64,000 nt of DNA, from assembly GCA_003602285.1 (NCBI GenBank), contig QZVU01000006.1:157980-221979 (forward strand). The letters are read 5' to 3'. Shown piece after piece: positions 7,578 to 15,286 of the stretch (position 1 is its first letter; every line of letters starts with the position of its first letter). The DNA is from Arthrobacter frigidicola (GTDB lineage: Bacteria; Actinomycetota; Actinomycetes; Actinomycetales; Micrococcaceae). The position numbers and the translations under genes were made by a program. The notes beneath the pieces were generated by a model. The model made no database searches and was not told where the DNA came from. It saw only the letters and a program-made list of their open reading frames with translations.

Positions 7578-9488
7578 CTAGGAGCCGACGGCGGCTGAGG
7601 CTGCGGGCCCCGGCTGCCACTGCGGGAGGATCATCTCGCCCTCATCCACGACGTCGTCGTGGGATTCCTTCGCACCGTTGGTCACGATGGCGCGGATCAC
7701 CTCGACCGGAAGTTTCGGCTTCCGGTTTTCGTCGGTCAGCCCGTTGGCCTCCTGCATCGTGTCGGTGAGCTGGGTGTAGCAGAATCCCGCAAGGACCGGG
7801 CTCGTCTGCAGGGCGGAGAACAGGCCGCCGACACGGTCGGCGAAGTCTTCGGGCGAATCGACGGTGGAGTAGCCCCAGGTGGCGATGGGGCTGTTCGGCG
7901 CATAGGTCACTCCGCCGAACTCCGAAACCATCACCGGCTTCCCGCTGGCACCGGTGGGAAGGGTCGTCAGCCTGCGGCCGGCCGGACCCACCCCCTCCAC
8001 GAGGCCCTCGACCGCCTCAGCGGTCGAATAGTTCGCCTTCAGCCCGTCGTGCGTCGTCGTGTAGTCGTGGATGGTCATCAGATCGGACTCGGCGTGCTCC
8101 CAACCGTCGTTGGAGACGACGGGGCGGGTCGGATCGAGGGCCTTGGTGAGGTGGTAAAGGGCCTGCACGAAGTGCTGCTGGGCGGGATCATGCGAGATGT
8201 GCTGGACGCCCCAGCTCTCGTTGACCGGAACCCAGGTGACGATCGAGGGGTGCGAGATGTCCCGTTCGACCACGCTCATCCACTCGCGGGTTACCCGCTG
8301 GACTGCGGTCGGGGAAAACTCGAAGGTGCTGCCGATTTCGCCCCAGATCAGCAGGCCCAGGCGGTCCGCCCAGTACAGGAAGCGGGGGTCCTCGACCTTC
8401 TCGTGCAGCCGGGCCGAGTTGAACCCCAGATCCTTGATCAGCTGGATCTCGTCCCGGATGGCCTGCGAGTCCGGCGCGGTGTACAGGGAGTCGGGCCAGA
8501 AGCCCTGCTCGAGCACGGAGCGCACATAGAACGGGCGGTCGTTGAGGAGGAAGTGGCCGCCGGCTTCGCCCACGCTGCGCAGGCCAAGGTAGGACCAGAT
8601 CTCGTCGAGGACGTTGCCCTCGCGGTCCATCAGGACGACGCGCGCATCGAGGAGCCGCGGGTGGTCGGGAGACCACAGGAGGTTCTCATAGGCCTGGCCG
8701 TTCGCCTGGTGGGCCAGCGCGTTCGTCAGAGTGAACCGGGGCTGGGAGGAGAACACCTGGTGGGTGCCGAGGGGTTTGCCGCGGTAGCTGAGCTCGACCC
8801 GGACGCTCACCTCGTCGACCGGACGGGAGGACAGTTCGACGTCGAGGCTTACCGTCCCGCCGGGCACATCGGTTCGCCAGGCGATCCTGCGGACGGACGT
8901 GGCGGGGACGGCCTCGAGCCAGACCCGCTGCCAGATCCCGGTCGAGCGGTGGTACCAGATGACGTGCGGCTCTTCGAGCCAGTCCTGCTTGCCGCGCGGC
9001 TGGGAGACGTCGTGGGGGTCGTCTTCGGCCCGGACGACGAGGACGACGTCCTCCCCGGTCCTCGCCTGCTCCGTGATGTCGAAGGAGAACGGTGTCTGGC
9101 CGCCCTCGTGGGTGCCCAGCAGCCGGTCACCGGCCCACACCGAGGCCCGGTAGTCCACCGCGCCGAAGTGGATCAGCACCCGGTCGTCACCGCCGGTCCA
9201 CCCGCTTGCGGCGATGTCGGCCGGGGTGAGCGTGCGCCGGTACCAGACCACGGGGTGGAAGCCCGTGTCACCGATGCCGGAACGGGTGGATTCGGGCGGG
9301 AACGGGACGAGGATCCGCTTGCTGAAGCTGGTCGTCCCGGCTGCCCACCCGCTGGCAATCCCGGTATTTGAGTCGTCATGCTCGAACTCCCACTCCCCCG
9401 ACAGATCGTGCCAGTGGCGCCGGACGAGCTGGGGCCGCGGGTAGGTGCCGTCTTGGGTGCTTGCGCTGAAGGAGGAAGAGTTAGGCAT
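7578..9488 (-). CDS. Glycoside hydrolase family 2 enzyme (beta-galactosidase/beta-glucuronidase type)
   Basis: A 636-residue compact GH2 enzyme: N-terminal jelly-roll sugar-binding domain (about 15-195), Ig-like domain (about 200-305) and TIM barrel. The acid/base is Glu424 in WVPVNESWGV and the nucleophile is Glu523 in VMVSEFGGVTY. There is no signal peptide, so the substrate must be imported. I chose the ATG at 9488 because it has an aggA ribosome site; an in-frame TTG at 9515 is less likely. A LacI-type operator lies at 9511-9522, matching one at the ABC importer promoter. The gene therefore appears to belong to the LacI regulon of the adjacent importer. The exact sugar (galactoside, glucuronide or mannoside) is not resolved. 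Confidence 0.88.
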   Translation of the reverse strand: MPNSSSFSASTQDGTYPRPQLVRRHWHDLSGEWEFEHDDSNTGIASGWAAGTTSFSKRILVPFPPESTRSGIGDTGFHPVVWYRRTLTPADIAASGWTGGDDRVLIHFGAVDYRASVWAGDRLLGTHEGGQTPFSFDITEQARTGEDVVLVVRAEDDPHDVSQPRGKQDWLEEPHVIWYHRSTGIWQRVWLEAVPATSVRRIAWRTDVPGGTVSLDVELSSRPVDEVSVRVELSYRGKPLGTHQVFSSQPRFTLTNALAHQANGQAYENLLWSPDHPRLLDARVVLMDREGNVLDEIWSYLGLRSVGEAGGHFLLNDRPFYVRSVLEQGFWPDSLYTAPDSQAIRDEIQLIKDLGFNSARLHEKVEDPRFLYWADRLGLLIWGEIGSTFEFSPTAVQRVTREWMSVVERDISHPSIVTWVPVNESWGVQHISHDPAQQHFVQALYHLTKALDPTRPVVSNDGWEHAESDLMTIHDYTTTHDGLKANYSTAEAVEGLVEGVGPAGRRLTTLPTGASGKPVMVSEFGGVTYAPNSPIATWGYSTVDSPEDFADRVGGLFSALQTSPVLAGFCYTQLTDTMQEANGLTDENRKPKLPVEVIRAIVTNGAKESHDDVVDEGEMILPQWQPGPAASAAVGS

Positions 9489-9510
9489 GGCGTCAATCCT
9501 GTCCGAATTT

Positions 9511-9522
9511 TTCAACGCTGTA
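9511..9522. promoter_or_regulatory. LacI-type operator upstream of GH2 gene
   Basis: TTCAACGCTGTA matches the perfect palindrome TACAGCGCTGTA at 10709-10720 in 10 of 12 positions. It lies just upstream of the GH2 start. A second palindrome, TTTCGCGAAA, occupies 9530-9539, between this site and the LacI gene end. The shared sequence points to control by the LacI repressor encoded between the two sites. Confidence 0.6.
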
Positions 9523-9576
9523 AAGTCGATTTCGCGAAACGTTCTACGATGACGCGGCCTAGGTTACGGCGCCCGT

Positions 9577-10641
9577 TTAGGCCGACGGAACCGCCGGCTC
9601 GCCCCGGGGCACTGCCAGCTCGGCGGACACGGACGGGGTGCTCCCCCGGATCGTGAGTCCATGGGGAACGATCCGGTGCCGACCCACACCGCGGAACCCG
9701 TCGATGCGTTCGGTCAGCAGTTCGAGGGCCGTCGAAGCCAGCGCCGACTTGTCCGGGGCCACCGAGGTCAGGCTCGGCGTCGTGTACTTCCCAATAGCGG
9801 TGTCATCCCACCCGAGCACGGCGATTCCATCGGGCACCGAAATGCCGGCGGCGGCGCAGGCACGCAGGGCTCCGGCGGCGAACTTGTCGTCGCGGCAGAC
9901 GATGCCGTCGATGGAGACCCCCCGCTCCAGGGCAGCGCGGACCGCCTCACCGCTGGCTTCGGACGAGAAGTCCTTGACCGACAGCACGAGCCCGGGATCC
10001 GGATCCAGCCCCGCCTCGATCAGGCCCTGCTGGTACCCCAGCAGCCGCTTGTCCGTCGAGAAGGTGACGTCGTCCTCGACGACGCCGAGGAAGGCGATGC
10101 GGCGCCGTCCCTGCCGCAGGAGGAAATGGACGGCTTCGGCCGCTGCGGCGACATTGTCGATCATCACGTGGTCGCTGGTCGCCGGCATCGCCCCCTCCCC
10201 CAGCAGCACCAGGGGGGTGTCGTGGTGGAGCTTCGCGATGGACAGGGCGCCAATACTGACCGGATGGAAGATGATGCCGTCCACCAGGCCGGCTTCCCGG
10301 TCCTCGAGCACTGCATGCTCGGCGTCAAGTTTCCCAAGGGTCTGTTCGATGATGACCCGGTAGTTCCGCCGCGCCGCCTCTTCGGCGATCTGGCGGGAGA
10401 GCTCCGAGAAGTAGGGGTGGTCGATCTCCGGGATGGCGAGGGCGATCATCCCGGTTCTGCCCGTGACAAGGCGGCGGGCGGTCAGGTTCGGCCGGTAGCC
10501 GAGCTTGTCGATGGCAGCCTGCACCCGGCGCCTCAGTTCGGGCGCCACATGCGGGTAGTCATGGACAACGTTGGACACGGTCTTCGTCGACACGCCTGCG
10601 ACTTCGGCTACATCGACAAGTCTTACTCGCTTCACTGCCAC
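9577..10641 (-). CDS. LacI-family transcriptional repressor
   Basis: A 354-residue LacI/GalR protein. The N-terminal HTH (residues 6-30, RLVDVAEVAGVSTKTVSNVV) and hinge (YRPNLTARRL) are intact. They are followed by a periplasmic-binding-like sensor domain (IALAIPEIDHPYFSEL and AVLGWDDTAIGKY). It is transcribed towards the GH2 gene and diverges from the sugar importer. Candidate operators occur in front of both, so it probably represses uptake and hydrolysis of the same glycoside until inducer is present. Confidence 0.95.
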   Translation of the reverse strand: MAVKRVRLVDVAEVAGVSTKTVSNVVHDYPHVAPELRRRVQAAIDKLGYRPNLTARRLVTGRTGMIALAIPEIDHPYFSELSRQIAEEAARRNYRVIIEQTLGKLDAEHAVLEDREAGLVDGIIFHPVSIGALSIAKLHHDTPLVLLGEGAMPATSDHVMIDNVAAAAEAVHFLLRQGRRRIAFLGVVEDDVTFSTDKRLLGYQQGLIEAGLDPDPGLVLSVKDFSSEASGEAVRAALERGVSIDGIVCRDDKFAAGALRACAAAGISVPDGIAVLGWDDTAIGKYTTPSLTSVAPDKSALASTALELLTERIDGFRGVGRHRIVPHGLTIRGSTPSVSAELAVPRGEPAVPSA

Positions 10642-10683
10642 CCCCTCGCTGGAAAATTAATACTAGTGGACAGTCGGGACTCG

Positions 10684-10720
10684 TTGGGGCTTACTAGACA
10701 TACGAGTTTACAGCGCTGTA
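10684..10720 (+). promoter_or_regulatory. Importer promoter overlapped by a palindromic LacI operator
   Basis: A -35-like TTGGGG at 10684-10689 and a -10-like TTTACA at 10707-10712 are spaced by 17 nt. The perfect 12-bp palindrome TACAGCGCTGTA at 10709-10720 covers the -10 box, which is classical geometry for repression. The downstream gene is the importer's binding protein. Confidence 0.62.
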
Positions 10721-10821
10721 TCTTGAGGCAACGTCTACGGAACGCCGCCTTGCCGGATGGGCCGCCTGACAACGATGCGAAACGCCCTGGGCGCTGAGCA
10801 CCACTTTCACCGAGGAGGACA

Positions 10822-12141
10822 ATGATGACCTATCCGAAGCGGTTCATCCGTAACCGTGTATTCACAGCCACCGCCGTGGGGGCCACCGCCCTTCTGGCAC
10901 TCACCGCCTGCGGAGGTGGCGGAGCCCAGCAGGGCACGGCCACGGAGTTCACCGGTGAATACACCGGCCCGAAGGTTGAACTCGACTACTGGAACGGGTT
11001 CACCGGCGGTGACGGCCCGTTCATGGAAAAGATGGTCGAAGAATTCAACGCCGAGCACGACAACATCAAGGTCGTCCCCAACACCATCAAGTGGGCCGAC
11101 ATGTACCAGAAGCTCCCAGCCGCCGTTCAGGCCGGCGAGGGCCCCGATGTCGGAGTCATGCACCTTGAGCAGCTGTCGAGCAACGCCGCCCGCAACGTCA
11201 TCGTTCCCGTCGATGACCTTACGGAGGAGCTCGAGCTGACCGGCGACGACTTCACCGAAGAGGTCTGGGACGCAGGCGTGTATGAGGACAAGCGCTACGG
11301 CATCCCGCTGGACGTTCACTCCCTGGCGATGTACTACAACACCGAGCACTTCGAAAAGGCGGGCATCACCGAGGCGCCCACTGACGCCGCATCCTTCGAG
11401 GACGCACTGAAGAAGCTCAAGGCCGCCGGTTACGAGAACCCGTTCTGGATGCCCGCGAAGTGGCCCAGCCACCTCATGAACCTCTCCCTCCTGTGGCAGA
11501 ACGGCGGCGAGCCCTACGACGCCGATGGCGCCAAGGCCACCTTCGATTCGGAGGCCGGCGTCGAGGGACTCGAATGGCAGACCTCGATCATCGAGGATGG
11601 GTACAGCCCCAAGAACGTCGCCATCGACTCCCAGTACGTCGCCTTCAAGAACGGTGAAAACTCCATCACCTGGGACGGCATCTGGCAGTTCAACGACCTC
11701 GAAGCCGCGGGCGTCCCTTACGCCGCCGCTCCGATCCCCGTGATCGGCGAGGAAGACGCGGTGTGGGCCAGCTCGCACAACTTCTTCCTCCCCCGCCAGG
11801 CCCAGCCCGACGAGAACAAGGCCAACGCGGCCAAGGTCTTCATCGCCTGGATGAGCGAGAACTCCGACACCTGGGCCGGCTCGGGCATGATCCCGGCCCG
11901 CACCTCGGTGCGCGAAGGCGGAGCGCTTGATGGAACCCCTCAGGAACCGATCGCTGCGAAGGTCGACTCCATGAAGTTCCTGCCTCCCGTCCCGGGTCTG
12001 GGCACCGTCCAGGCCGAGACTCTCGAGGTCGGCGTCGACAACGCAATCCTCGGCGAGCAGGAGCCCAAGGAAGCCCTTTCAAAAGTTGCTGCGAAAGCAT
12101 CCCAGCTGATGGAAGAAAACCAAGCCTCGTTTGGAAAATAG
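10822..12141 (+). CDS. Sugar ABC transporter substrate-binding lipoprotein (CUT1)
   Basis: A 439-residue extracellular binding protein. The signal peptide has a lipobox (LLALTAC, Cys at about 31) followed by a Gly-rich linker. The mature part is a family 1 sugar-binding fold (VELDYWNGFTGGDGPFMEKMVEEFN). Two ATGs are adjacent (10822 and 10825) after a gaggagga ribosome site. It is the first gene of a binding protein, permease, permease operon with a LacI operator at its promoter. The ligand is probably the glycoside cleaved by the adjacent GH2 enzyme. Confidence 0.94.
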   Translation: MMTYPKRFIRNRVFTATAVGATALLALTACGGGGAQQGTATEFTGEYTGPKVELDYWNGFTGGDGPFMEKMVEEFNAEHDNIKVVPNTIKWADMYQKLPAAVQAGEGPDVGVMHLEQLSSNAARNVIVPVDDLTEELELTGDDFTEEVWDAGVYEDKRYGIPLDVHSLAMYYNTEHFEKAGITEAPTDAASFEDALKKLKAAGYENPFWMPAKWPSHLMNLSLLWQNGGEPYDADGAKATFDSEAGVEGLEWQTSIIEDGYSPKNVAIDSQYVAFKNGENSITWDGIWQFNDLEAAGVPYAAAPIPVIGEEDAVWASSHNFFLPRQAQPDENKANAAKVFIAWMSENSDTWAGSGMIPARTSVREGGALDGTPQEPIAAKVDSMKFLPPVPGLGTVQAETLEVGVDNAILGEQEPKEALSKVAAKASQLMEENQASFGK

Positions 12142-12147
12142 CCGAAA

Positions 12148-13143
12148 ATGAAATCCTCATCCCAGGTGGGCGCCTCCTCGAAGGAGGAGGCGCCCGGGCG
12201 TCAGCCGACCACTACGCCCACCCGAATTGCGGCCCCGAAAACGAATAAGGGCGTCGCCAAGCAGGCTGCAGGCACTCCGTGGCTGTTCCTCGCTCCGTAC
12301 CTGATCCTTTTCATCGGGTTCGTCCTCATTCCCATCGTCTTTGGCCTCTGGATCAGCCTGCACGCCTGGGACTACACCCGTCCGCTTCAGCCCTTCGTCG
12401 GGCTGGCGAACTACGTGTCGCTGTTCCAGCCCGACTCGCCCTACTTTGAGAGCTTCTGGAGCTCGATGCAGGCAACGGGCATCTTCACGGTCTTCAGCGT
12501 CCCGCTGCTGCTGACCATCCCGCTGGCCGTCGCACTGCTGATGGCCTCGAAATTCCCGGGCCGGAACTTCTTCCGCGCCGTGTACTTCGCGCCGTACGTC
12601 CTCGGCGTCGCAGTGATTTCGGTGCTCTGGCGCTACCTGCTCGACAACAACATCGGCCTCGTCAACTACTACCTGGGTGCGATCGGCCTGCCGGACAACA
12701 TCGCCTGGACCACCTCCACCCCCGCGGCCTGGGTTGCCCTCATCGGCGTCACTGTGTGGTGGACCCTCGGATTCAACGCCGTCATCTACCTGGCGGCCCT
12801 CCAGGACATCCCCGCAGAACTCTACGAAGCGGCAAGGGTCGACGGCGCCAACAAGTGGCAGCAGTTCCTCAATGTCACCATCCCCGGGCTGCGCCCCGTG
12901 TTGTCCTTCGTCACCATCGTCACGCTCATCGCCTCGGTGAACATGTTCGGCCAGTCCTACCTGATCACCCTTGGCGGCCCTGGCCGTGAGACCCGCACCG
13001 CGATCTACCAGATCGCCGAAACGGGCCTGCGCAACTTCCAGATGGGGAACGCCGCGGCCATGAGCTACGTGCTCACCCTGTTCCTCATGCTCCTGAGCCT
13101 CATCGTGTTCTGGCTCTTCCGTGAAAAGAAGGAGGGGAAATGA
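12148..13143 (+). CDS. Sugar ABC transporter permease (MalF-like)
   Basis: A 331-residue CUT1 permease. A cytoplasmic N-terminus of about 45 polar residues precedes six membrane segments, the first at WLFLAPYLILFIGFVLIPIV. The EAA loop that docks the ATPase reads ELYEAARVDGANKWQQF near residues 224-240. It starts six bases after the binding-protein stop and overlaps the next permease by 4 bp. No ATPase follows in this operon, so a shared MsmK-type ATPase must be used. Confidence 0.94.
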   Translation: MKSSSQVGASSKEEAPGRQPTTTPTRIAAPKTNKGVAKQAAGTPWLFLAPYLILFIGFVLIPIVFGLWISLHAWDYTRPLQPFVGLANYVSLFQPDSPYFESFWSSMQATGIFTVFSVPLLLTIPLAVALLMASKFPGRNFFRAVYFAPYVLGVAVISVLWRYLLDNNIGLVNYYLGAIGLPDNIAWTTSTPAAWVALIGVTVWWTLGFNAVIYLAALQDIPAELYEAARVDGANKWQQFLNVTIPGLRPVLSFVTIVTLIASVNMFGQSYLITLGGPGRETRTAIYQIAETGLRNFQMGNAAAMSYVLTLFLMLLSLIVFWLFREKKEGK

Positions 13144-14060
13144 CACAGCTCACCGAGTCCGGTGCGTCAACAGCATCCGGCGCATCCGGGGCAGGGAACA
13201 GCGGACGCCTTTCGACCAAGCGCGCCGATCCCGCCGGACGGCGCAAGATGGTCCTGCGGCTGATCATCCTCAGCATCGTGGCGCTGATCTTCATCAGCCC
13301 GCTCATCTTCATGTTCGTCACGTCCTTCAAGACGCGCGAGGATGCCACCGGGATCCCGCCGAGCTGGATCCCCGACCCGTGGACGCTGCAGGCATACGAG
13401 TCGATCCTCGCCCCCGGCAGCAGCACCCCGGTGCTGCGCTGGTTCCTCAACAGCATGGTGGCCGCACTGCTCCACGCGGCCCTCGTCGTCGTCATCTCCG
13501 CCCTCGCCGCCTACCCGCTGGCGCGGATGGAGTTCCGGGGCAAGAAGATCGTGTTCGGCGTCATTGTCGCCACGCTGCTGGTGCCCCCGGTCATCCTGAT
13601 CATCCCGAACTACCTGATCGTGAGCGGCCTCGGCTGGCTCAACGCCCTGGTGGCGATCATCGTCCCGACCGCGGCGTCGGCCTTCGGTGTGTTCTTCATG
13701 CGGCAGTTCTTCGGAGCGCTGCCTGAAGACCTTGAGGAAGCCGCCCGGCTCGATGGGGCGAACCGGTTCGAGATGTTTACGAAGATCATCCTGCCGCTCG
13801 CGAAGCCTGCAATGGCCACGCTGGCGCTGCTGGCGTTCCTCACCAACTGGAACGACTTCCTCTGGCCAATCTACGTGCTCTTCAGCCCCGAGGTGCAGAC
13901 CTTGCCCGCGGGCCTTTCGACACTCCAGTCGGCCAACGCGGTGAGGTACGACCTGCTGATGGCCGGTGCCGTGATGGCAAGCCTTCCGGTCCTGGCGCTG
14001 TTCGTCTTCCTCCAGAGGTTCATCATCGAGGGAGTCTCACGCTCCGGCGTGAAGGGCTGA
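13140..14060 (+). CDS. Sugar ABC transporter permease (MalG-like)
   Basis: A 306-residue CUT1 permease. Its first membrane segment follows a charged N-terminus (MVLRLIILSIVALIFISPLI), and the EAA motif is DLEEAARLDGANRFEMF. The ATG overlaps the previous stop and is preceded by an aaggagg ribosome site. The stop codon sits inside the first copy of a three-fold 14-bp tandem repeat, and a strong hairpin follows at 14115-14146. Confidence 0.94.
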   Translation: MTQLTESGASTASGASGAGNSGRLSTKRADPAGRRKMVLRLIILSIVALIFISPLIFMFVTSFKTREDATGIPPSWIPDPWTLQAYESILAPGSSTPVLRWFLNSMVAALLHAALVVVISALAAYPLARMEFRGKKIVFGVIVATLLVPPVILIIPNYLIVSGLGWLNALVAIIVPTAASAFGVFFMRQFFGALPEDLEEAARLDGANRFEMFTKIILPLAKPAMATLALLAFLTNWNDFLWPIYVLFSPEVQTLPAGLSTLQSANAVRYDLLMAGAVMASLPVLALFVFLQRFIIEGVSRSGVKG

Positions 14061-14091
14061 CTCTGAAGGGCTGACCCTGAAGGGCTGACAC
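14050..14091 (+). repeat. 14-bp tandem repeat spanning the permease stop codon
   Basis: Three near-identical copies of TGAAGGGCTGACYC run in tandem with an exact 14-bp period. The first copy includes the last codons and the TGA of the MalG-like gene. Because the period is not a multiple of three and lies after the stop, the protein is not changed. It looks like a replication-slippage duplication of a gene end. Confidence 0.85.
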
Positions 14092-14114
14092 CCGAAGGTC
14101 GAACAACGGTTCCC

Positions 14115-14146
14115 GATTCCCCCCGGCGCACGCGCCGGGGGGAATC
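14115..14146. terminator. Strong hairpin terminator after the importer operon
   Basis: GATTCCCCCCGGCGC and GCGCCGGGGGGAATC form a 15-bp perfect inverted repeat around a two-base centre, so the innermost pairs open to form the loop. No U-run follows, as is common for actinobacterial hairpin terminators. It separates the importer operon from the epimerase gene. Confidence 0.78.
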
Positions 14147-14265
14147 GCCCGTTAAGCGCAATGTCGACAGCCGGAACCCCGATCCCTGCGCACTAGACTT
14201 CTGGAGGCACCTCCCGCGGAGGCACCTTCCCAGCAAGCACCCCAGCACCCACCCCAGAGGAACTC

Positions 14266-15192
14266 ATGACACCGATGGACCCCGCAGTGCCCGTCTCGGG
14301 CCACCAGTACACGCTTCGCGCCGGCGGCTACACCGCCGACATCGCCAGCGTCGGCGCCTCGGTCCGCCGGCTGCGCTTCGAGGGCCGGGACCTCGTGGTG
14401 CCATACGAGGAATCCGAGGTCCGCCCCTTCTTCCGCGGGGCGCTCCTGGCACCCTGGCCCAACCGGATTGTCGACGGACGGTACACCTTCGACGGGAAAG
14501 AAAACTTCCTGGCTCTGACCGAGCCCAACCGCGGCCACGCCCTGCACGGACTGATGGCCTGGCAGGACTGGCTTCCCGAGGAGCAGACCGAGTCCTCCGT
14601 CCGGCTTCGCGCCGAGGTGGTCCCCCAGGACGGTTACCCCTTCCGCCTTCGAGTCCAGGTCGACTACGTGCTCGACGACGGTGGCCTGCACACCACGGTG
14701 ACAGCGACAAACACCGGGCCCTCCCCCGCCCCCTACGGCACCGCGCCGCACCCGTACCTCGTGGGCGGGAACGGCCGCGTCGACGAATGGGCCCTCTCCC
14801 TGCCCGCGGACTCCGTCCTGAACGTCACCGAGGACCGGCTCATCCCCACCACCCTCGACCCGGTGCACGCGGAGTTCGATTTCCGCGCTCCTCGCGCCGT
14901 GGGCACGACCTTCATCGACCATGCCTTCACAGACCTGGCGTACGACGCCGACGGGCGGGTCACCGTGGGCGTCACCGGCACCGACGGCCGCGGCGCGGGC
15001 ATCACCTTCGGCCGGGACTGCCCCTGGGTGCAGGTGCACACAGCGGACCAGCCGGACCCCGCGGTCTCCCGCATCGGCATGGCCGTCGAGCCCATGACGT
15101 GCCCGCCGGATGCCTTCAATTCGGGCACCGACCTCGTCGTGCTGGCTCCCGGCGGCTCCCACGAGGCGCGCTGGAGGATCCACACCCTCTAG
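14266..15192 (+). CDS. Aldose 1-epimerase family protein (galactose mutarotase-like)
   Basis: A 308-residue beta-sandwich mutarotase-like enzyme that interconverts anomers of free or phosphorylated aldoses. Family blocks are FRGALLAPWPNRIVDGRYTFDG, RGHALHGL (catalytic His), APYGTAPHPYLVG (second His) and the C-terminal VEPMTCPPDAFNSG with the catalytic Glu. ATGs at 14266 and 14275 both fit. TAGACT at 14194-14199 is a possible -10. It has its own transcript after the importer terminator. It probably supports catabolism of the sugar released by the GH2 enzyme. Confidence 0.9.
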   Translation: MTPMDPAVPVSGHQYTLRAGGYTADIASVGASVRRLRFEGRDLVVPYEESEVRPFFRGALLAPWPNRIVDGRYTFDGKENFLALTEPNRGHALHGLMAWQDWLPEEQTESSVRLRAEVVPQDGYPFRLRVQVDYVLDDGGLHTTVTATNTGPSPAPYGTAPHPYLVGGNGRVDEWALSLPADSVLNVTEDRLIPTTLDPVHAEFDFRAPRAVGTTFIDHAFTDLAYDADGRVTVGVTGTDGRGAGITFGRDCPWVQVHTADQPDPAVSRIGMAVEPMTCPPDAFNSGTDLVVLAPGGSHEARWRIHTL

Positions 15193-15286
15193 GGGCCAAC
15201 AAAGGGTTGCGGCGGCTCCGCTGGCCTGCTAGTCCTGAGGGACAAGGTGTTCCGCAGAGGAACCGGCGTGCGCTCAGGGACGAGCG

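Noticed and set aside
7659-9371. 570-codon plus-strand frame opposite the GH2 gene
   Set aside because: The GH2 catalytic motifs are on the minus strand; this frame is Gly/Arg/Val-rich without similarity.
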